Positions 50,544-59,662 of a stretch of 64,000 bases of DNA are shown here, piece by piece. Positions within the stretch are counted from its first letter, which is position 1; each line of letters begins with the position of its first letter. A program made the translations under genes and the position numbers. Location of the stretch: assembly GCF_024734075.1 (NCBI RefSeq), contig NZ_CP102850.1, positions 4,898,001 to 4,962,000 of the forward strand, written 5' to 3'. The notes under the pieces were generated by a model. That model saw only the letters and a program-made list of their open reading frames with translations. It was not told where the DNA came from and did no database searches. Source of the stretch: Gordonia mangrovi (GTDB taxonomy: Bacteria > Actinomycetota > Actinomycetes > Mycobacteriales > Mycobacteriaceae).

Positions 50544-53500
50544 ATGATCCTGCTGCTCTCGACCTCGGACACCGACCTCATCACCGCCGCTGCGAGTGGC
50601 GCGGACCTGCGTGGCGCCAATCCGTCCCGCATCCTCGTCGACGACGTCGATCAGTTGGCAACCGACGCGGACCTGATCGTCGTCCGCATCCTCGGTGGGG
50701 TGCGGGCCTGGGAGGAGGGGCTGGCCGCGGTTGCGGCGACAGGTAAACCGCTGGTGGTGTGCTCCGGTGAACAGCAGCCCGACCCCGACCTGATGGCGCG
50801 CTCGACGGTACCTGCGGGCGTGGTCGCCGAGGCCCACAACTATCTCGCGGCCGGCGGGGTGGAGAACTTCGTCAACCTGCACAACTTCCTGTCCGACACC
50901 GTCTTGTTGACCGGATGGGGTTTCGAACCGCCCCGGCAGACACCGGCCTGGGGTGTGCTGGACCGCGCCGCGGCGACGCACGCCGGTGACGAGCCGACGG
51001 TTGCGGTGCTCTACTACCGCGCCCAGCACCTGGCCGGCAACACCCGCTACGTCGAGGCCCTCTGCGACGCCCTGGAGGCGTACGGCGCGCGGGCGCTGCC
51101 GATCTTCTGCGCCTCGCTGCGCACCGCACCCGACGACCTGATCGAACTGCTCGGTACGGCCGACGCGCTCATCGTGACGGTCCTCGCGGCGGGCGGCGCG
51201 ACCCCGGCCACGGCATCGGCCGGCGGCGACGACGACGCGTGGAACATCGAGCGACTGGCCGCACTGGACGTACCGATCCTGCAAGGCCTGTGCCTGACCG
51301 GTTCGCGTGCGGACTGGGCGGCCACCGACGACGGTTTGTCGCCGCTGGACGTGGCCACCCAGGTCGCGGTTCCGGAGTTCGACGGCCGCATCATCACCGT
51401 GCCGTTCTCGTTCAAGGAGTTCGACGACAACGGTCTGCCCTGGTATCAGCCCGACACCGAAAGGTGTGCGCGGGTGGCCGGTATCGCCGTGGCCCATGCC
51501 CGCCTGCGCCACACCGCACCCGGCGATCGCCGGGTCGCCCTGATGCTGTCGGCGTATCCGACCAAACACGCCCGCATCGGCAACGCGGTAGGACTCGACA
51601 CCCCGCGCAGTCTGCTGCATCTGCTGGACGCCTTGCGCTCCGCGGGCTACGACATCGGGCCGGCCGACGGACCCGACGCCATCCCGGGCCTGGCCGAGGC
51701 CGACTCCGACGCACTGATCCACGCGATCATCGAGGCCGGGGGACAGGATTCGGACTGGCTCACCGAGGAAACACTGGCCGCCAACCCGATCCGGGTGTCG
51801 GCCGCGGACTATCGCCGGTGGTTCACCACGCTCCCGGCGGCGTTGCGTGCCGCCGTCGAGGGACACTGGGGTCCCGCCCCGGGCGAGTTGTTCGTGGACC
51901 GCTCGGCCAATCCAGACGGCGACATCGTGGTCGCGGCGATGCGGTTCGGCAACATCGTGCTGATGGTGCAGCCGCCGCGCGGCTTCGGGGAGAATCCGGT
52001 GGCGATCTACCACGATCCGGATCTGCCGCCGTCGCATCATTATCTGGCGTCCTACCGGTGGCTCACCGGCCGAGCACCCGGCGAGATCGACGGCTTCGGC
52101 ACAGACGCGATCGTGCACGTGGGTAAGCACGGCAACCTGGAGTGGCTGCCCGGCAAGACGCTGGGCATGTCTGCCGAATGCGGTACCGACGCCGCGCTCG
52201 GTGATGTCCCGATGATCTATCCGTTCCTGGTCAACGATCCGGGGGAGGGCACCCAGGCCAAGCGTCGCGCGCACGCCGTCCTCGTCGACCACCTCATCCC
52301 GCCGATGGCGCGCGCCGAGTCCTATGGCGACATCTCCCGGCTCGAGCAGCTCCTCGACGAGCACGCCAACATCTCCGCACTGGATCCGGCCAAACTGCCG
52401 GCGATCCGCCAGCAGATCTGGACGCTGCTCACCGCGGCGAAGATGGATCACGATCTGGGTCTGACCGAACGCCCAGACGAGGACGTCTTCGACGACATGC
52501 TGCTGCACGTCGACGGCTGGTTGTGCGAGATCAAGGACGTCCAGATACGCGACGGGCTGCATGTGCTGGGGCAGGCGCCCGCCGACGACAACGAGGTCGA
52601 TCTCGTCCTGGCGATGTTGCGCGCCCGGCAGTTGTGGGGTGGCAGCCAGGCGCTGCCAGGTCTGCGCGAGGCCCTCGGACTGACCGAGGACGGTTCGGCC
52701 GCGCGCGGCACGGTCGACGACATCGAGGCCACAGCTCGTGGCCTGGTCGCCACCTGCGCCAAGGGTGACTGGACTCCCGAGTCGATCGCCGCCGCCACCA
52801 CCGATCATCCGGCCGCCGTCGCCGACATCCTCTCGTTCGCCGCGACCGAGGTGGTCCCGCGCCTGCGGCAGACCTCACGCGAGATCGACCAGGTCCTGCG
52901 CGCCCTCGACGGTCGGTTCATCGAGGCCGGTCCGAGCGGTTCGCCGCTGCGGGGCCTGATCAACGTGCTGCCGACCGGCCGGAACTTCTATTCGGTCGAT
53001 CCCAAGGCGGTGCCGTCGCGGCTGGCCTGGGAGACCGGCCGGGCGCTGGCCGACTCCCTGCTGCAGCGCTACCTCGACGACCACGGCAGCTATCCCGCGT
53101 CGGTGGGCCTGTCGGTGTGGGGGACCAGCGCGATGCGCACCTCCGGCGACGACATCGCCGAGGTGCTCGCGTTGCTCGGCGTGATGCCGGTGTGGGATGA
53201 GGCCTCCCGGCGGGTGTCCGACCTGGAACTGATCCCGCTCGACGAACTGGACCGCCCGCGTATCGACGTCACCGTCCGTATCTCCGGGTTCTTCCGCGAC
53301 GCCTTCCCGCACGTCGTCACGATGCTCGATGACGCAGTCGCGCTGGCCGCGTCCGCCGACGAGTCCGACGAGCAGAACTTCGTCGCCGCCCACGTACGGT
53401 CGGCGACCGCCGAGCACGGCGACCGGCGGCGGGCGCAGACCCGCATCTTCGGCTCCAAACCCGGCACCTACGGCGCCGGACTGCTCCAGTTGATCGACTC

Positions 53501-54164
53501 GCGCGAATGGCGCAGCGACGCCGATCTCGCCCAGGTGTACACCGAGTGGGGCGGGTACGCCTACGGCCGCGACCTCGCCGGAGTCCCGGCCGTCGATGAC
53601 ATGCGGGCGGCCTACCGACGGATTGCGGTCGCCGCGAAGAACACCGACACCCGCGAACACGACATTGCCGACTCCGACGACTATTTCCAGTATCACGGCG
53701 GTATGGTCGCCACGGTCCGCGCTTTGACCGGTAAGGATCCCGACGCCTACATCGGTGACAGCACCCGGCCGGACTCGGTGCGGACCCGCACATTGTCCGA
53801 GGAGACCAGCCGGGTGTTCCGGGCCCGGGTGGTCAATCCGCGTTGGATCGCCGCGATGCAACGGCACGGCTACAAGGGGGCATTCGAGATGGCGGCCACC
53901 GTGGATTATCTGTTCGGCTACGACGCCACCACCAATGTGGTGGCCGACTGGATGTACGAGAAGCTCACCGAGTCCTATGTCCTCGACGAGCGCAACCAGC
54001 AGTTCATGCAGCAATCCAACCCGTGGGCGCTGCACGGCATCGCCGAACGGTTACTCGAGGCGGTCGAACGCGACCTCTGGGAGCAGCCGCCCACCGAGAT
54101 GCTCGATCAACTGCGGCAGGTGTACCTCCAGACCGAGGGCGACATCGAAGGGCGCGACAGCTGA
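50544..54164 (+). CDS. cobN: Cobaltochelatase subunit CobN
   Basis: CobN is the large subunit of the aerobic, ATP-dependent cobaltochelatase that inserts cobalt into hydrogenobyrinic acid a,c-diamide. The 1206-residue protein is related to magnesium chelatase ChlH. It has LPPSHHYLASYRWL and AIVHVGKHGNLEWLPGKTLG near residue 525, and LINVLPTGRNFYSVDPKAVP near residue 810. YGAGLLQLIDSREW lies near 975, and NPRWIAAMQRHGYKGAFEMA near 1100. ATG 50544 is chosen because GAGGAG lies 5 nt upstream; ATG 50505 is in frame but directly follows a hairpin. No CobS or CobT gene is in the window. Confidence 0.96.
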   Translation: MILLLSTSDTDLITAAASGADLRGANPSRILVDDVDQLATDADLIVVRILGGVRAWEEGLAAVAATGKPLVVCSGEQQPDPDLMARSTVPAGVVAEAHNYLAAGGVENFVNLHNFLSDTVLLTGWGFEPPRQTPAWGVLDRAAATHAGDEPTVAVLYYRAQHLAGNTRYVEALCDALEAYGARALPIFCASLRTAPDDLIELLGTADALIVTVLAAGGATPATASAGGDDDAWNIERLAALDVPILQGLCLTGSRADWAATDDGLSPLDVATQVAVPEFDGRIITVPFSFKEFDDNGLPWYQPDTERCARVAGIAVAHARLRHTAPGDRRVALMLSAYPTKHARIGNAVGLDTPRSLLHLLDALRSAGYDIGPADGPDAIPGLAEADSDALIHAIIEAGGQDSDWLTEETLAANPIRVSAADYRRWFTTLPAALRAAVEGHWGPAPGELFVDRSANPDGDIVVAAMRFGNIVLMVQPPRGFGENPVAIYHDPDLPPSHHYLASYRWLTGRAPGEIDGFGTDAIVHVGKHGNLEWLPGKTLGMSAECGTDAALGDVPMIYPFLVNDPGEGTQAKRRAHAVLVDHLIPPMARAESYGDISRLEQLLDEHANISALDPAKLPAIRQQIWTLLTAAKMDHDLGLTERPDEDVFDDMLLHVDGWLCEIKDVQIRDGLHVLGQAPADDNEVDLVLAMLRARQLWGGSQALPGLREALGLTEDGSAARGTVDDIEATARGLVATCAKGDWTPESIAAATTDHPAAVADILSFAATEVVPRLRQTSREIDQVLRALDGRFIEAGPSGSPLRGLINVLPTGRNFYSVDPKAVPSRLAWETGRALADSLLQRYLDDHGSYPASVGLSVWGTSAMRTSGDDIAEVLALLGVMPVWDEASRRVSDLELIPLDELDRPRIDVTVRISGFFRDAFPHVVTMLDDAVALAASADESDEQNFVAAHVRSATAEHGDRRRAQTRIFGSKPGTYGAGLLQLIDSREWRSDADLAQVYTEWGGYAYGRDLAGVPAVDDMRAAYRRIAVAAKNTDTREHDIADSDDYFQYHGGMVATVRALTGKDPDAYIGDSTRPDSVRTRTLSEETSRVFRARVVNPRWIAAMQRHGYKGAFEMAATVDYLFGYDATTNVVADWMYEKLTESYVLDERNQQFMQQSNPWALHGIAERLLEAVERDLWEQPPTEMLDQLRQVYLQTEGDIEGRDS

Positions 54165-54295
54165 CAGCCGACGGCATCTGGAGATTTTCGACCGAATCGG
54201 GAGAAATCCGGCGCTCTGCGTCGTTGTACTGATCAGAGAGACCCACCGATCGACGATCGGAGCACGGATCGAGTCCCGGGAAGGCAGTGCTGAAG

Positions 54296-54799
54296 ATGCG
54301 GATGCTGTATGTGATCGCCTACCTCGCGATCGAGATCGGCGCGTTCGTTGCGATGACCCACTTCCTCGGTCTCGGCTGGGCGGTGCTGATCACGCTCGGC
54401 GCGGTGGTCGCCGGTTTCGCGTTGCTGCAGCAGCAGGGACGCAAGGTGTTCGCCGAGCTGCGTCGCGCGTCGCGCAACGAGGTCGACCCGCGGGGACCGC
54501 TGACCGACACCGCGCTGCTGGCGGCCGCGACCCTGCTCATGGTGCTGCCGGGCGTCGTGTCCACGACGGTGGGTCTGATCCTGCTCGTCCCGCCGGTGCG
54601 GCGTGCCCTGCGGCCCGTGGTGGCCGCTGCCGGGGCGAAGAGTTTCGCCGCGAGCATGGACCGCGCCGGCCTGTATGCATCGGGCATCTACGTCCGCGGC
54701 GGCACCGTCGTCGACGGAACCGTGGTGGAGTCCGATGGCACCACCTGGACGCCGCCGTCGTCGAACGCAGGTGATCGCCGACTGCCGCGGGGCCACTGA
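54296..54799 (+). CDS. fxsA: FxsA family membrane protein
   Basis: This 167-residue membrane protein of the FxsA/YjeG family has segments LYVIAYLAIEIGAFVAM near the N-terminus (helix 1), helix 2 near residues 24-40, and GPLTDTALLAAATLLMVLPG, with further helices to about residue 105. FxsA was named for suppressing exclusion of phage T7 by the F plasmid in E. coli; the normal role is unknown. GTG 54287 would add three residues but lies only 2 nt after GGGAAGG, so ATG 54296 is preferred with some doubt. It resembles the position of Rv2053c, upstream of lnt/ppm1. Confidence 0.85.
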   Translation: MRMLYVIAYLAIEIGAFVAMTHFLGLGWAVLITLGAVVAGFALLQQQGRKVFAELRRASRNEVDPRGPLTDTALLAAATLLMVLPGVVSTTVGLILLVPPVRRALRPVVAAAGAKSFAASMDRAGLYASGIYVRGGTVVDGTVVESDGTTWTPPSSNAGDRRLPRGH

Positions 54800-54835
54800 C
54801 CGAACATCGCCCGCGGCAGGGCACACTGGACCACC

Positions 54836-56476
54836 GTGACCACGGAATTGCTCCTCGGCGGGGCTGTCTATTCGCCATCCGCCCCCGACGCGACCGCGAT
54901 GGCAGTGACCGACGGCGTCGTCGTCTGGGTGGGCAGTGACGACGTCGGCCGTGCCCTGCATCCGGATGCCCAGGTCATCGACCTCGGTGGCCGCTTCGTC
55001 GCTCCCGGATTCGTCGACTCACATGTCCATCTGACCTCCACCGGCCTCGCGCTGGCCGGGCTCACCCTCAACGACACCACCGACCGGTCGGATTGTCTGC
55101 GCCGCGTCGCCGAATACGCTGCGGGCACCGATGCGGGCGAACTGATCTGGGGCCTGGGCTGGGACGACTCGTCGTGGTCGGGGAACGATCCCGACGATCG
55201 TCGGTTTCCGACGACCAGCGAGATCGACGCCGTCGTGGGCAATCTGCCCACGTATCTGGCGCGGATCGATGAACACTCGGCGGTGGCGTCGAGCGCGCTC
55301 CGTCGTCTGGTGCCCGATCTTGCCGACGCCGTCGGCCATCACCCCGAGGAGCCGTTGGTCGCCGAGGCGCATCACCTGGTCCGGGGTGCGGCCCGCCAAC
55401 TCGTCACCGCGGCACAGCGCGCGCGGGCCCAGCGCCGGGCGCTGGATCACGCTGCCGCCCACGGTGTGGTGGCGGTCCACGAGAACGGCGGACCCGACAT
55501 CAGTGGACTCGACGATTTCCTCGCGCTCGGCGACCTCGGCCACCCGATGGAGGTCCGCCGCTACTGGGGTCAACCGGTGAGCAGCGCCGAACATGCACGC
55601 GAACTACTCGCCATCAGCCGCGCCGATGCGTTGGCCGGCGACTTGTTCATCGACGGCGCCTTCGGATCGCACACGGCGTGGCTGACCGAACCCTACGCCG
55701 ACGAACCCGGCCATTGCGGGATCAGCTACCTGGATTACGAGACGATTCGCGACCACATCCGGGCCTGCACCGAGATCGGGGTCCAGGCCGGCTTCCATGT
55801 CATCGGCGACGGCGCCACCGCGTCGGTGGTGGCCGCCTTCGACGAGCTGGCCGCCGAACTCGGCACCCCCGCGCTGGCGCGGTGCGCGCACCGTCTGGAG
55901 CATGCGGAGATGGTGTCCGATGACCAGGCGGCCGTCCTCGCCCGCTGCGGCGTCATCGCCAGCATGCAACCGCTGTTCGACGCCGCCTGGGGCGGAAGTG
56001 GCGACCTCTACGAGCAGCGTCTGGGCCCCCAGCGGGCGGCGGGATTGAACGATTTCGCCGGCCATGCTCGGCACGGGGTCATCCTGGCGTTCTCGTCGGA
56101 CGCTCCGGTCACCCCCATCGACCCGTGGTCATCGATCCGGGCGGCCGTCCATCACCATCAGCCGCGCAACGCGATCTCGGCCCGCGGTGCGTTCGCCGCC
56201 GCGACCCGGGGTGGATGGCGTGCGGCAGGCGTCAACGACGGGCTCACCGGCACCCTCGTGCCCGGCGCCCCGGCGAGCTACGCGGTGTGGGACATCGACG
56301 ATCTGGTCGTCGCCGGGTCGCATGAGAGTGTGCAACGCTGGTCCACCGACCCGCGTTCGCGGGTCCCGGCGTTGCCCGACATCGCGCCCGAGGCCCGACT
56401 GCCCCGGTGCGTTCGCACGGTGCACCGCCACGAGGTGCTCTTCGACATCGGAGTCCTCGACGGCGGCGGCACGTGA
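54836..56476 (+). CDS. Metal-dependent amidohydrolase, YtcJ-like
   Basis: This 546-residue member of the amidohydrolase superfamily resembles the YtcJ group. The metal-binding HxH lies in APGFVDSHVHLTSTG near residue 57. Other metal or catalytic ligands appear in GFHVIGDGATASVVAAFDEL near residue 320, LARCAHRLEHAEMV near 345 and LAFSSDAPVTPIDPW near 420. The physiological substrate is unknown. The GTG start at 54836 follows fxsA by 36 bp, and its stop overlaps the lnt start (GTGA), so all three may be one operon. Confidence 0.88.
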   Translation: MTTELLLGGAVYSPSAPDATAMAVTDGVVVWVGSDDVGRALHPDAQVIDLGGRFVAPGFVDSHVHLTSTGLALAGLTLNDTTDRSDCLRRVAEYAAGTDAGELIWGLGWDDSSWSGNDPDDRRFPTTSEIDAVVGNLPTYLARIDEHSAVASSALRRLVPDLADAVGHHPEEPLVAEAHHLVRGAARQLVTAAQRARAQRRALDHAAAHGVVAVHENGGPDISGLDDFLALGDLGHPMEVRRYWGQPVSSAEHARELLAISRADALAGDLFIDGAFGSHTAWLTEPYADEPGHCGISYLDYETIRDHIRACTEIGVQAGFHVIGDGATASVVAAFDELAAELGTPALARCAHRLEHAEMVSDDQAAVLARCGVIASMQPLFDAAWGGSGDLYEQRLGPQRAAGLNDFAGHARHGVILAFSSDAPVTPIDPWSSIRAAVHHHQPRNAISARGAFAAATRGGWRAAGVNDGLTGTLVPGAPASYAVWDIDDLVVAGSHESVQRWSTDPRSRVPALPDIAPEARLPRCVRTVHRHEVLFDIGVLDGGGT

Positions 56477-58146
56477 CGGCCGTCCGCGGATGGCAGCTCC
56501 GCTCCGATCGGGTGATCCTGCTGCTGCGGACATGCGTCGCCGCACTTGCCGGGATCGCCATGTGGGCGGCGTTCCCACCGCGCAATCTCTGGTTCCTGGC
56601 GGTGGTCTCCCTCGGCCTGCTGGCCGCGGTACTGGGTGGCGGACGTCCTCGCGCCCGCACCGGACTCTGGCTCGGGTTCGTGTTCGGGTTGGCGTTCTTC
56701 GTGCCGCTGCTGCCCTGGATCGGGGTCTACGTCGGGCCGTTGCCGTGGCTCGCCCTGGCCGGTGCGCTCTCGGTGTACACCGCGCTGTTCGGGTTGGTGG
56801 CGGTGATCAGCATGCGCCTACCGGTGCCGCCGATCTGGTTCACCCTGTCGTGGTTGTTGGTCGAGGCGGTGCGTTCGGCGTTTCCGTTCGGCGGTTTCCC
56901 CTGGGGACGGGCTGCGTTCAGCCAGGTCGACGGCCCGCTGTTGCCGCTGGCCTCGGTCGCGGGCGCCCCGGGACTCTCGGCTGCGGTCGCACTGTTGGGG
57001 GCGTCGACGGCATGGCTGTGTCAGGTGATGATCCGTGCGATCCGCGATGGCGAGCATCACGGTCGGCGAACCGTACGCACCGCGGCGATCGCCGTGGTGC
57101 TGGCCCTGATCGGTCCGGTGGCCGCCATCGCGCTGACACCGGACACCGTCGACCGCAATGTCGCGTCGTCGTCGGTGCGGGTGGCCGCCGTCCAGGGCAA
57201 CGTCCCACGTCTCGGGCTGGACTTCAACGCCCAGCGCCGCGCCGTTCTCGACAATCATGTGCGTCAGACCGAACTCCTCGCGGCCGCGGTGCGGGCCGGT
57301 ACCGCCGACCAACCCGATTTCGTGGCCTGGCCGGAGAACGCCTCGGACATCTCGCCGCTCACCAACCCGGACGCGGCGGCCGAGATCACCGCGGCATCGG
57401 TGTCGGTGGGCGCACCCATCCTGGTCGGCACCCTGGTGATGAATCCGGACGGCCGCCACACCAACACGGTGCTGGTGTGGGATCAGCAGCGCGGCCCCGT
57501 GGATCGGTATGACAAGCACATCATCCAGCCGTTCGGCGAGTATCTGCCGTGGCGTGGATTCTTCCGCCTGTTCTCGTCCTATGCGGATCTGGCGGGCGAT
57601 TTCCGGCCGGGTTCGGGGTCCTCGACCCTCACCGTGCCGGGACGATCGGGCCCGGTCCAGGTCGGTGTGTCGACGTGTTGGGAGGTGGCCTTCGACCGGT
57701 CGGCGCGCAAGGCCGTCGACGACGGTGCCCAGATCCTCTATATCCCGACCAACAACGCGACGTTCGGCCGCACGGAGATGACATATCAACAGCTGGCGAT
57801 GTCACAGGTACGCGCGGTTGAACACGGCCGGGCAACTGTGGTGGCCGCGACGAGCGGCGTCAGCGCGATCATCGACCCCGATGGGATGATCACCCAGGAG
57901 AGCGGGATTTTCACCCCCGCCGTGCTCTCGAGTCAACTACCGTTGCACGACGACCGCACCCTGGCGACCCGGTTGGGGGACTGGCCGATGACCGTGGCCG
58001 TGGTGATCTCGGTCATCGGGTTTTTGTTCGCACTGACGCGGCATACTAGGTTCTCTCTGAGGTCGTTGTCGCGCGTGTCGACAGACGGCGGCGCTGATCG
58101 GACGGCCCCGGCGCGGACGGCCCAGAATTGGACGGCGCAGGATTGA
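56473..58146 (+). CDS. lnt: Apolipoprotein N-acyltransferase Lnt (Ppm2-like)
   Basis: Lnt adds the third acyl chain to the N-terminal Cys of lipoproteins on the outer face of the membrane. The 557-residue protein has about six N-terminal helices (to about 220) and then a nitrilase-type domain. The catalytic triad candidates are Glu in FVAWPENASDISP near residue 288, Lys in RYDKHIIQPFGEYLPW near 345, and Cys in QVGVSTCWEVAFDRS near 400. A last helix lies near 500-520. GTG 56473 overlaps the amidohydrolase stop. The C-terminus runs into a 15-bp repeat; the stop codon TGA replaces the CGA or TGG found in other repeat units. Confidence 0.93.
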   Translation: MTAVRGWQLRSDRVILLLRTCVAALAGIAMWAAFPPRNLWFLAVVSLGLLAAVLGGGRPRARTGLWLGFVFGLAFFVPLLPWIGVYVGPLPWLALAGALSVYTALFGLVAVISMRLPVPPIWFTLSWLLVEAVRSAFPFGGFPWGRAAFSQVDGPLLPLASVAGAPGLSAAVALLGASTAWLCQVMIRAIRDGEHHGRRTVRTAAIAVVLALIGPVAAIALTPDTVDRNVASSSVRVAAVQGNVPRLGLDFNAQRRAVLDNHVRQTELLAAAVRAGTADQPDFVAWPENASDISPLTNPDAAAEITAASVSVGAPILVGTLVMNPDGRHTNTVLVWDQQRGPVDRYDKHIIQPFGEYLPWRGFFRLFSSYADLAGDFRPGSGSSTLTVPGRSGPVQVGVSTCWEVAFDRSARKAVDDGAQILYIPTNNATFGRTEMTYQQLAMSQVRAVEHGRATVVAATSGVSAIIDPDGMITQESGIFTPAVLSSQLPLHDDRTLATRLGDWPMTVAVVISVIGFLFALTRHTRFSLRSLSRVSTDGGADRTAPARTAQNWTAQD

Positions 58147-58222
58147 ACCCCGCAGGATCGAACGCTGCGGGATCGAACGCTGCAAGATCGAACGCTTGCA
58201 GGATCGAACGCTGCAGGATTGG
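58117..58222 (+). repeat. 15-bp tandem repeat spanning the lnt-ppm1 junction
   Basis: Seven units of five codons run without gap: 58117-58131, 58132-58146, 58147-58161, 58162-58176, 58177-58191, 58192-58207 and 58208-58222. The pattern is ACG-CTG-CAG-GAT-CGA. Unit 2 ends in the lnt stop TGA, and unit 6 has one extra T (16 nt). In the lnt frame they encode T-(A/P/L)-(Q/R)-(N/D)-(W/R). Confidence 0.9.
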
Positions 58223-58234
58223 ACGAGGAGCTCG

Positions 58235-59059
58235 GTGGCATTGGGTGAACCGGCAGCCGGTGACGAACGACCGGCAGAGAGCGCGGACGCGGCGGCGTCC
58301 GGCGTCGTCGGCAAGCGCGGCGAACGCGCACTGGTGGTGATCCCGACGTTCAACGAGCGGGAGAATCTGCCCGTCATCGTCGGACGCTTGCACGTGGCAC
58401 TTCCCGGAAGCCATGTCCTCGTCGTCGACGACTCCAGTCCCGACGGCACCGGCGAGGTGGCCGACGGACTCGCCGCCGAGGACGCCGACGGCCGCATTCA
58501 TGTGCTGCACCGGACCGAGAAGGACGGTCTCGGCAAGGCCTACCTGGCCGGCTTTGCGTGGGGACTCGATCGCGAATACGCCACGATCATCGAGATGGAC
58601 GCCGACGGGAGTCACGCGCCCGAGCAGCTGCACCGCCTGCTCGACGCCGTCAACGCCGGGGCCGACCTGGTGATCGGTTCACGCTATGTTCCCGGCGGCC
58701 GCCTGGTGAACTGGCCGAGGCATCGCGAGCTGCTGTCTCGCGGAGCCAATACCTACGCCCGTCTTGCGCTGGGTGCCCGGGTCCACGACATCACCGCCGG
58801 CTTCCGTGCCTACCGCCGTGAGGTGTTGGACAAGATCGAACTCGACACGGTCGAGTCGGCGGGCTACTGCTTCCAGATCGATCTCGCGTGGCGGGCCGTG
58901 CGCGCCGGGTTCGACGTCCGCGAGGTACCGATCACCTTCACCGAACGCGAGATCGGGGAGTCGAAGATGAGCGGCGGCGTGATGACCGAGGCATTTCTGA
59001 TGGTGGCACGGTGGGGACTCCAGAGCCGTCTGGAACGATTCGGTCGTCGGAGCCGTTGA
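58235..59059 (+). CDS. ppm1: Polyprenol-monophosphomannose synthase Ppm1 (GT2)
   Basis: Ppm1 transfers mannose from GDP-mannose to decaprenyl or related polyprenyl phosphate, the donor for lipoarabinomannan elongation and protein O-mannosylation. The 274-residue protein starts with an Ala/Gly-rich stretch and then has VVIPTFNERENLPVIV, VLVVDDSSPDGTGEVA and the metal-binding EMDADGSHAPEQL near residue 135. It continues with VIGSRYVPGGRLVNWP and EVPITFTEREIGESKMSGG. GTG 58235 has GAGGAG 4 nt upstream; TTG 58196, inside the repeat, is less likely. In M. tuberculosis the two activities are one fused protein (Rv2051c). Confidence 0.95.
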   Translation: MALGEPAAGDERPAESADAAASGVVGKRGERALVVIPTFNERENLPVIVGRLHVALPGSHVLVVDDSSPDGTGEVADGLAAEDADGRIHVLHRTEKDGLGKAYLAGFAWGLDREYATIIEMDADGSHAPEQLHRLLDAVNAGADLVIGSRYVPGGRLVNWPRHRELLSRGANTYARLALGARVHDITAGFRAYRREVLDKIELDTVESAGYCFQIDLAWRAVRAGFDVREVPITFTEREIGESKMSGGVMTEAFLMVARWGLQSRLERFGRRSR

Positions 59060-59066
59060 CGTACGA

Positions 59067-59098
59067 CGACGGCCGGGTGAGATATCACCCGGCCGTCG
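59067..59098. terminator. Bidirectional terminator between ppm1 and rbpA
   Basis: Perfect 14-bp arms (CGACGGCCGGGTGA at 59067-59080 and its complement at 59085-59098) enclose a four-base GATA loop between convergent genes. Confidence 0.85.
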
Positions 59099-59119
59099 GT
59101 CACATCTGCGGTGCCCCGA

Positions 59120-59464
59120 TCAGTTCGTGACGCCCTTCCGTCGCTGCTTGAGCAACTCCAGACGCTCGTTGAGCAGCACTTCGAGTTCTTCCTCCGAACG
59201 GCGCTCGAGCAACATGTCCCAGTGGGTGCGGGGCGGCTTGGTCTTCTTCTCTTCGGGCTCGGCACCTTCGAGGATGGTGCCCTCCATACCGTTCTTGCAC
59301 GGCCACTTCGACGGCACCTCGGCGTCGTCGGCGAACGGGACGTCGAAGATCTCACCGTTGTCGGTGCGGTACTGGACGATCCGTCGTGGTGCGAGGTCGT
59401 GATCGCGATCGGTCTCGTAGCTCACCGCACCGAGTCGGCTACCTCGTAGCACTCGATCTGCCAT
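59120..59464 (-). CDS. rbpA: RNA polymerase-binding protein RbpA
   Basis: RbpA binds RNA polymerase and the primary sigma factor, stabilises open complexes and is an actinobacterial hallmark. The 114-residue protein begins MADRVLRGSRLGAVSYETDR. It has the core barrel LAPRRIVQYRTDNGEIFDVP near residue 24, a Cys in KWPCKNGMEG, and the basic linker plus sigma-interacting helix RTHWDMLLERRSEEELEVLL near residue 80. ATG 59464 is preceded by GAGAGGAAAG; an in-frame start at 59482 would add six residues not typical of RbpA. It converges with ppm1, as Rv2050c does with related genes. Confidence 0.97.
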   Translation of the reverse strand: MADRVLRGSRLGAVSYETDRDHDLAPRRIVQYRTDNGEIFDVPFADDAEVPSKWPCKNGMEGTILEGAEPEEKKTKPPRTHWDMLLERRSEEELEVLLNERLELLKQRRKGVTN

Positions 59465-59566
59465 TGACTTTCCTCTCAACATCTCGTCGGGCGTCGGTCA
59501 CAACCCAGGCGCCGACGGCCACATCGGTGGACGCCGCCCCGAACTGATCCGGCGCTGAACACGGCT

Positions 59567-59572
59567 ATTCTA
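59567..59572 (-). promoter_or_regulatory. Possible -10 element of rbpA
   Basis: On the minus strand TAGAAT lies about 100 bp upstream of ATG 59464, which would leave a leader of about 95 nt. A clear -35 was not found. Confidence 0.35.
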
Positions 59573-59649
59573 CGCGTCCCGTCGCAATCGGCCGGGACGC
59601 CACATCCCACACCCTGCGGTCACGTCCCACAACCTGGTGGGGGCACCGG

Positions 59650-59655
59650 TACGGT
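59650..59655 (+). promoter_or_regulatory. -10 element of the zinc-ribbon gene
   Basis: TACGGT is followed by 7 nt and GTG 59663, a leaderless arrangement. Confidence 0.5.
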
Positions 59656-59662
59656 CTAGTCC

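Noticed and set aside
50154..52808. 884-codon minus-strand frame across cobN and the riboswitch
   Set aside because: It is a codon-bias shadow of cobN with no recognisable domain.
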